Of a stretch of 5,577 bases of DNA, positions 4,360-5,577 are shown piece after piece (the stretch's first letter is position 1; every line of letters begins with the position of its first letter). Position numbers and translations under genes: made by a program. Under the pieces are notes generated by a model. The model made no database searches and was not told the origin of the DNA. It saw nothing but the letters and a program-made list of their open reading frames with translations. Source of the DNA: JBCAWW01 sp039024315 (GTDB lineage Bacteria; Bacteroidota; Bacteroidia; J057); assembly GCA_039024315.1 (NCBI GenBank), contig JBCCQN010000332.1, forward strand, positions 1 to 5,577, given 5' to 3'.

Positions 4360-5577
4360 CTAGTGCTGGACGATCAGTTTTTTACTAACTCCTTGATATT
4401 GGACGTAATACAAGCCGTGGGCCCAATTGCTGAGGTCAATATTCATTTCCTTTTGTACGGCTAACTGCTTGATGAGTCTTCCCTGTATATCGTAAACCTT
4501 GAGCTGCTCATTGGGACTTGGACGGTTGAGCGTAACCCAAACGCTCGTGGAGCTAGGATTAGGATAAAGGACAAAGCTTGTGGCAGCATGGAGACCTTCT
4601 TCAACCGATGTTGCTAGATCATTGTTATCAGCAAAAGTAGGATTTTGGCTGGTGAAACTTCCAATACCATTAGGCACTCTGGCATAGCCTTGGTCGCTGA
4701 TTTGGTCACTAAAAACAATGCGATCCACCAGCATACTGTCTCTATCGAGTAAATAAAGGGCTTCTCCTCCGGCAGAAATTTTGAAGTCGGCGTGAAGTTC
4801 TGCGCTACTACTTTGACTTCCCTCATTGTCTGCCCAAATGATTAGATAATCATTGGCGTCTATAGTAGTGCCAATTGGAAATTGCCATTTGGTCAGCTTA
4901 CTGCCATCATCGCTCAAAAAATAACCGCCTAGATCAATACTGCTGGAGCCCAGATTGTAGAGTTCTATCCAATCATCAAAATCTCCTTCACTGTCCGCTA
5001 CACTGTTATTATTGGAAGCCATAAACTCATTGATGACCAAATCGCTATTGGCGCTATTGAGTTTGACTTGATAGATATAAACATCATGTTCAGCACCTTG
5101 GGGCATATAGGTCGCGGTCAAGCTTGAATCGTTGGCTTGGGCCTCAATGTAGTAACGCACGTAGGTGCCCGCCCCAAAGGCCGGAATATCGGCCCCATAG
5201 ATTCCATCACCGGCTACCCCATCATTATGGTTGCCGTCGTCGAGCATTTCCACCTTTTGGAACGCTCCCACCCAACCGCTACCATAATAAAGGAAGGCCT
5301 TGTAAAGGCCAGCACTGCCATTAAAGCGAGCGCTTACCTGTACGCCTTCTCCAGCATTAGGGGGTACTTTGCTTTGTCCATTAGTGGCATAATTGACATC
5401 CAAGATATCAAGGCCGCTGACATTTAATTCACTGTAGTTACTGAGAAAACTGTGGCGATCACTCAAAAAATTCTTGATGCGGTTTACTTCTGTTGTGAAT
5501 TCGCCATATGAATAAATGGGATAGGGATCGGCTTGTACCAGACTATCGAGCAAGTTTGCGTATGCATCTACTTTTGC
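4360..5577 (-). CDS. CotH-like/lamin-tail surface protein with T9SS sorting domain (partial, N-terminus outside window)
   Basis: The frame is open to the right edge; a TTG at 5553 is internal, since eight in-frame codons precede it. The visible part is 405 residues. Residues 1-50 (ending FLSDRHSFL) resemble the end of a CotH-type kinase-like domain. Residues 75-170 form a beta-rich module with the acidic motif MLDDGNHNDGVAGDGIYGADIP, common after CotH domains and probably calcium-binding. Residues 178-308 fit a lamin-tail domain: LVINEFMASNNN, DFDDWIELYNLG, IDLGGYFLSDD. Residues 335-405 are a type A T9SS sorting domain (LYPNPSS, VYDIQGRLIK, LSNWAHGLYYVQ, KKLIVQH), which directs outer-membrane export, cleavage and usually cell-surface anchoring. 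The complete protein is probably a large secreted, surface-attached protein; its substrate is unknown. The CotH assignment depends on a short stretch, while the lamin-tail and T9SS calls are firmer. Confidence 0.85.
   Translation of the reverse strand, partial: AKVDAYANLLDSLVQADPYPIYSYGEFTTEVNRIKNFLSDRHSFLSNYSELNVSGLDILDVNYATNGQSKVPPNAGEGVQVSARFNGSAGLYKAFLYYGSGWVGAFQKVEMLDDGNHNDGVAGDGIYGADIPAFGAGTYVRYYIEAQANDSSLTATYMPQGAEHDVYIYQVKLNSANSDLVINEFMASNNNSVADSEGDFDDWIELYNLGSSSIDLGGYFLSDDGSKLTKWQFPIGTTIDANDYLIIWADNEGSQSSSAELHADFKISAGGEALYLLDRDSMLVDRIVFSDQISDQGYARVPNGIGSFTSQNPTFADNNDLATSVEEGLHAATSFVLYPNPSSTSVWVTLNRPSPNEQLKVYDIQGRLIKQLAVQKEMNIDLSNWAHGLYYVQYQGVSKKLIVQH

Noticed and set aside
3998..4363. 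A 121-codon + strand open frame with a hydrophobic, signal-peptide-like start
   Set aside because: It lies almost entirely antisense to rpmE2, whose protein is unmistakable. The hydrophobic run is the reverse complement of the lysine-rich L31 tail.
5124..5427. Two overlapping + strand frames opposite the surface-protein gene
   Set aside because: They are antisense to a clear domain-bearing coding region, overlap each other in different frames and have the biased composition of shadow frames.
5551..5553. TTG at 5553 as the true start of the surface protein
   Set aside because: The frame stays open to the window edge with plausible coding sequence, and a T9SS cargo protein needs an N-terminal signal peptide, which is absent here.

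Overview
The window comes from a member of the Bacteroidota, probably a Saprospirales/Lewinella-like marine lineage. The phylum rests on several independent signs: a type IX secretion (T9SS) C-terminal sorting domain, the Bacteroidota-specific alternative form of GlmU, a cysteine-free type B ribosomal protein L31, a TAnnTTTG promoter element, and no clear Shine-Dalgarno sequences. The order-level guess is inference only.

Layout from left to right: the last 60 codons of an IS630-family transposase on the + strand (3-185, entering from outside the window); a short palindrome-rich spacer; then five genes all on the - strand. In transcription order (right to left) these are: the C-terminal 405 residues of a large secreted CotH-like/lamin-tail surface protein (4360-5577, its 5' part outside the window); rpmE2 for ribosomal protein L31 type B (4007-4276), with a recognisable promoter and a strong intrinsic terminator; a GlmU-like nucleotidyltransferase/acetyltransferase (2696-3925); tpiA, triosephosphate isomerase (1920-2681), 14 nt behind it; and a secreted M28 zinc peptidase with a PA-like insert (290-1828), separated from tpiA by a 91-nt spacer that carries an 18-bp inverted repeat.

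The GlmU-like gene and tpiA form a tight operon-like pair, coupling a UDP-GlcNAc-type cell-envelope precursor activity with central glycolysis. The terminator after rpmE2 separates that gene from the pair, and the spacer hairpin may end or attenuate transcription between tpiA and the peptidase gene. The peptidase gene converges on the transposase, and the spacer between them holds a nested inverted repeat that could serve both as terminator. No stretch longer than about 105 bases lacks a gene.

The protein-coding content is ordinary for the phylum, and I see no defence system, CRISPR array, RNA gene or clear new multi-gene system. The observations most worth a second look are non-coding: the mutually exclusive hairpins between tpiA and the peptidase gene, the heptad-spaced purine tract inside them, the five-codon leader frame overlapping the rpmE2 start, and a promoter-like element fused to the rpmE2 terminator.
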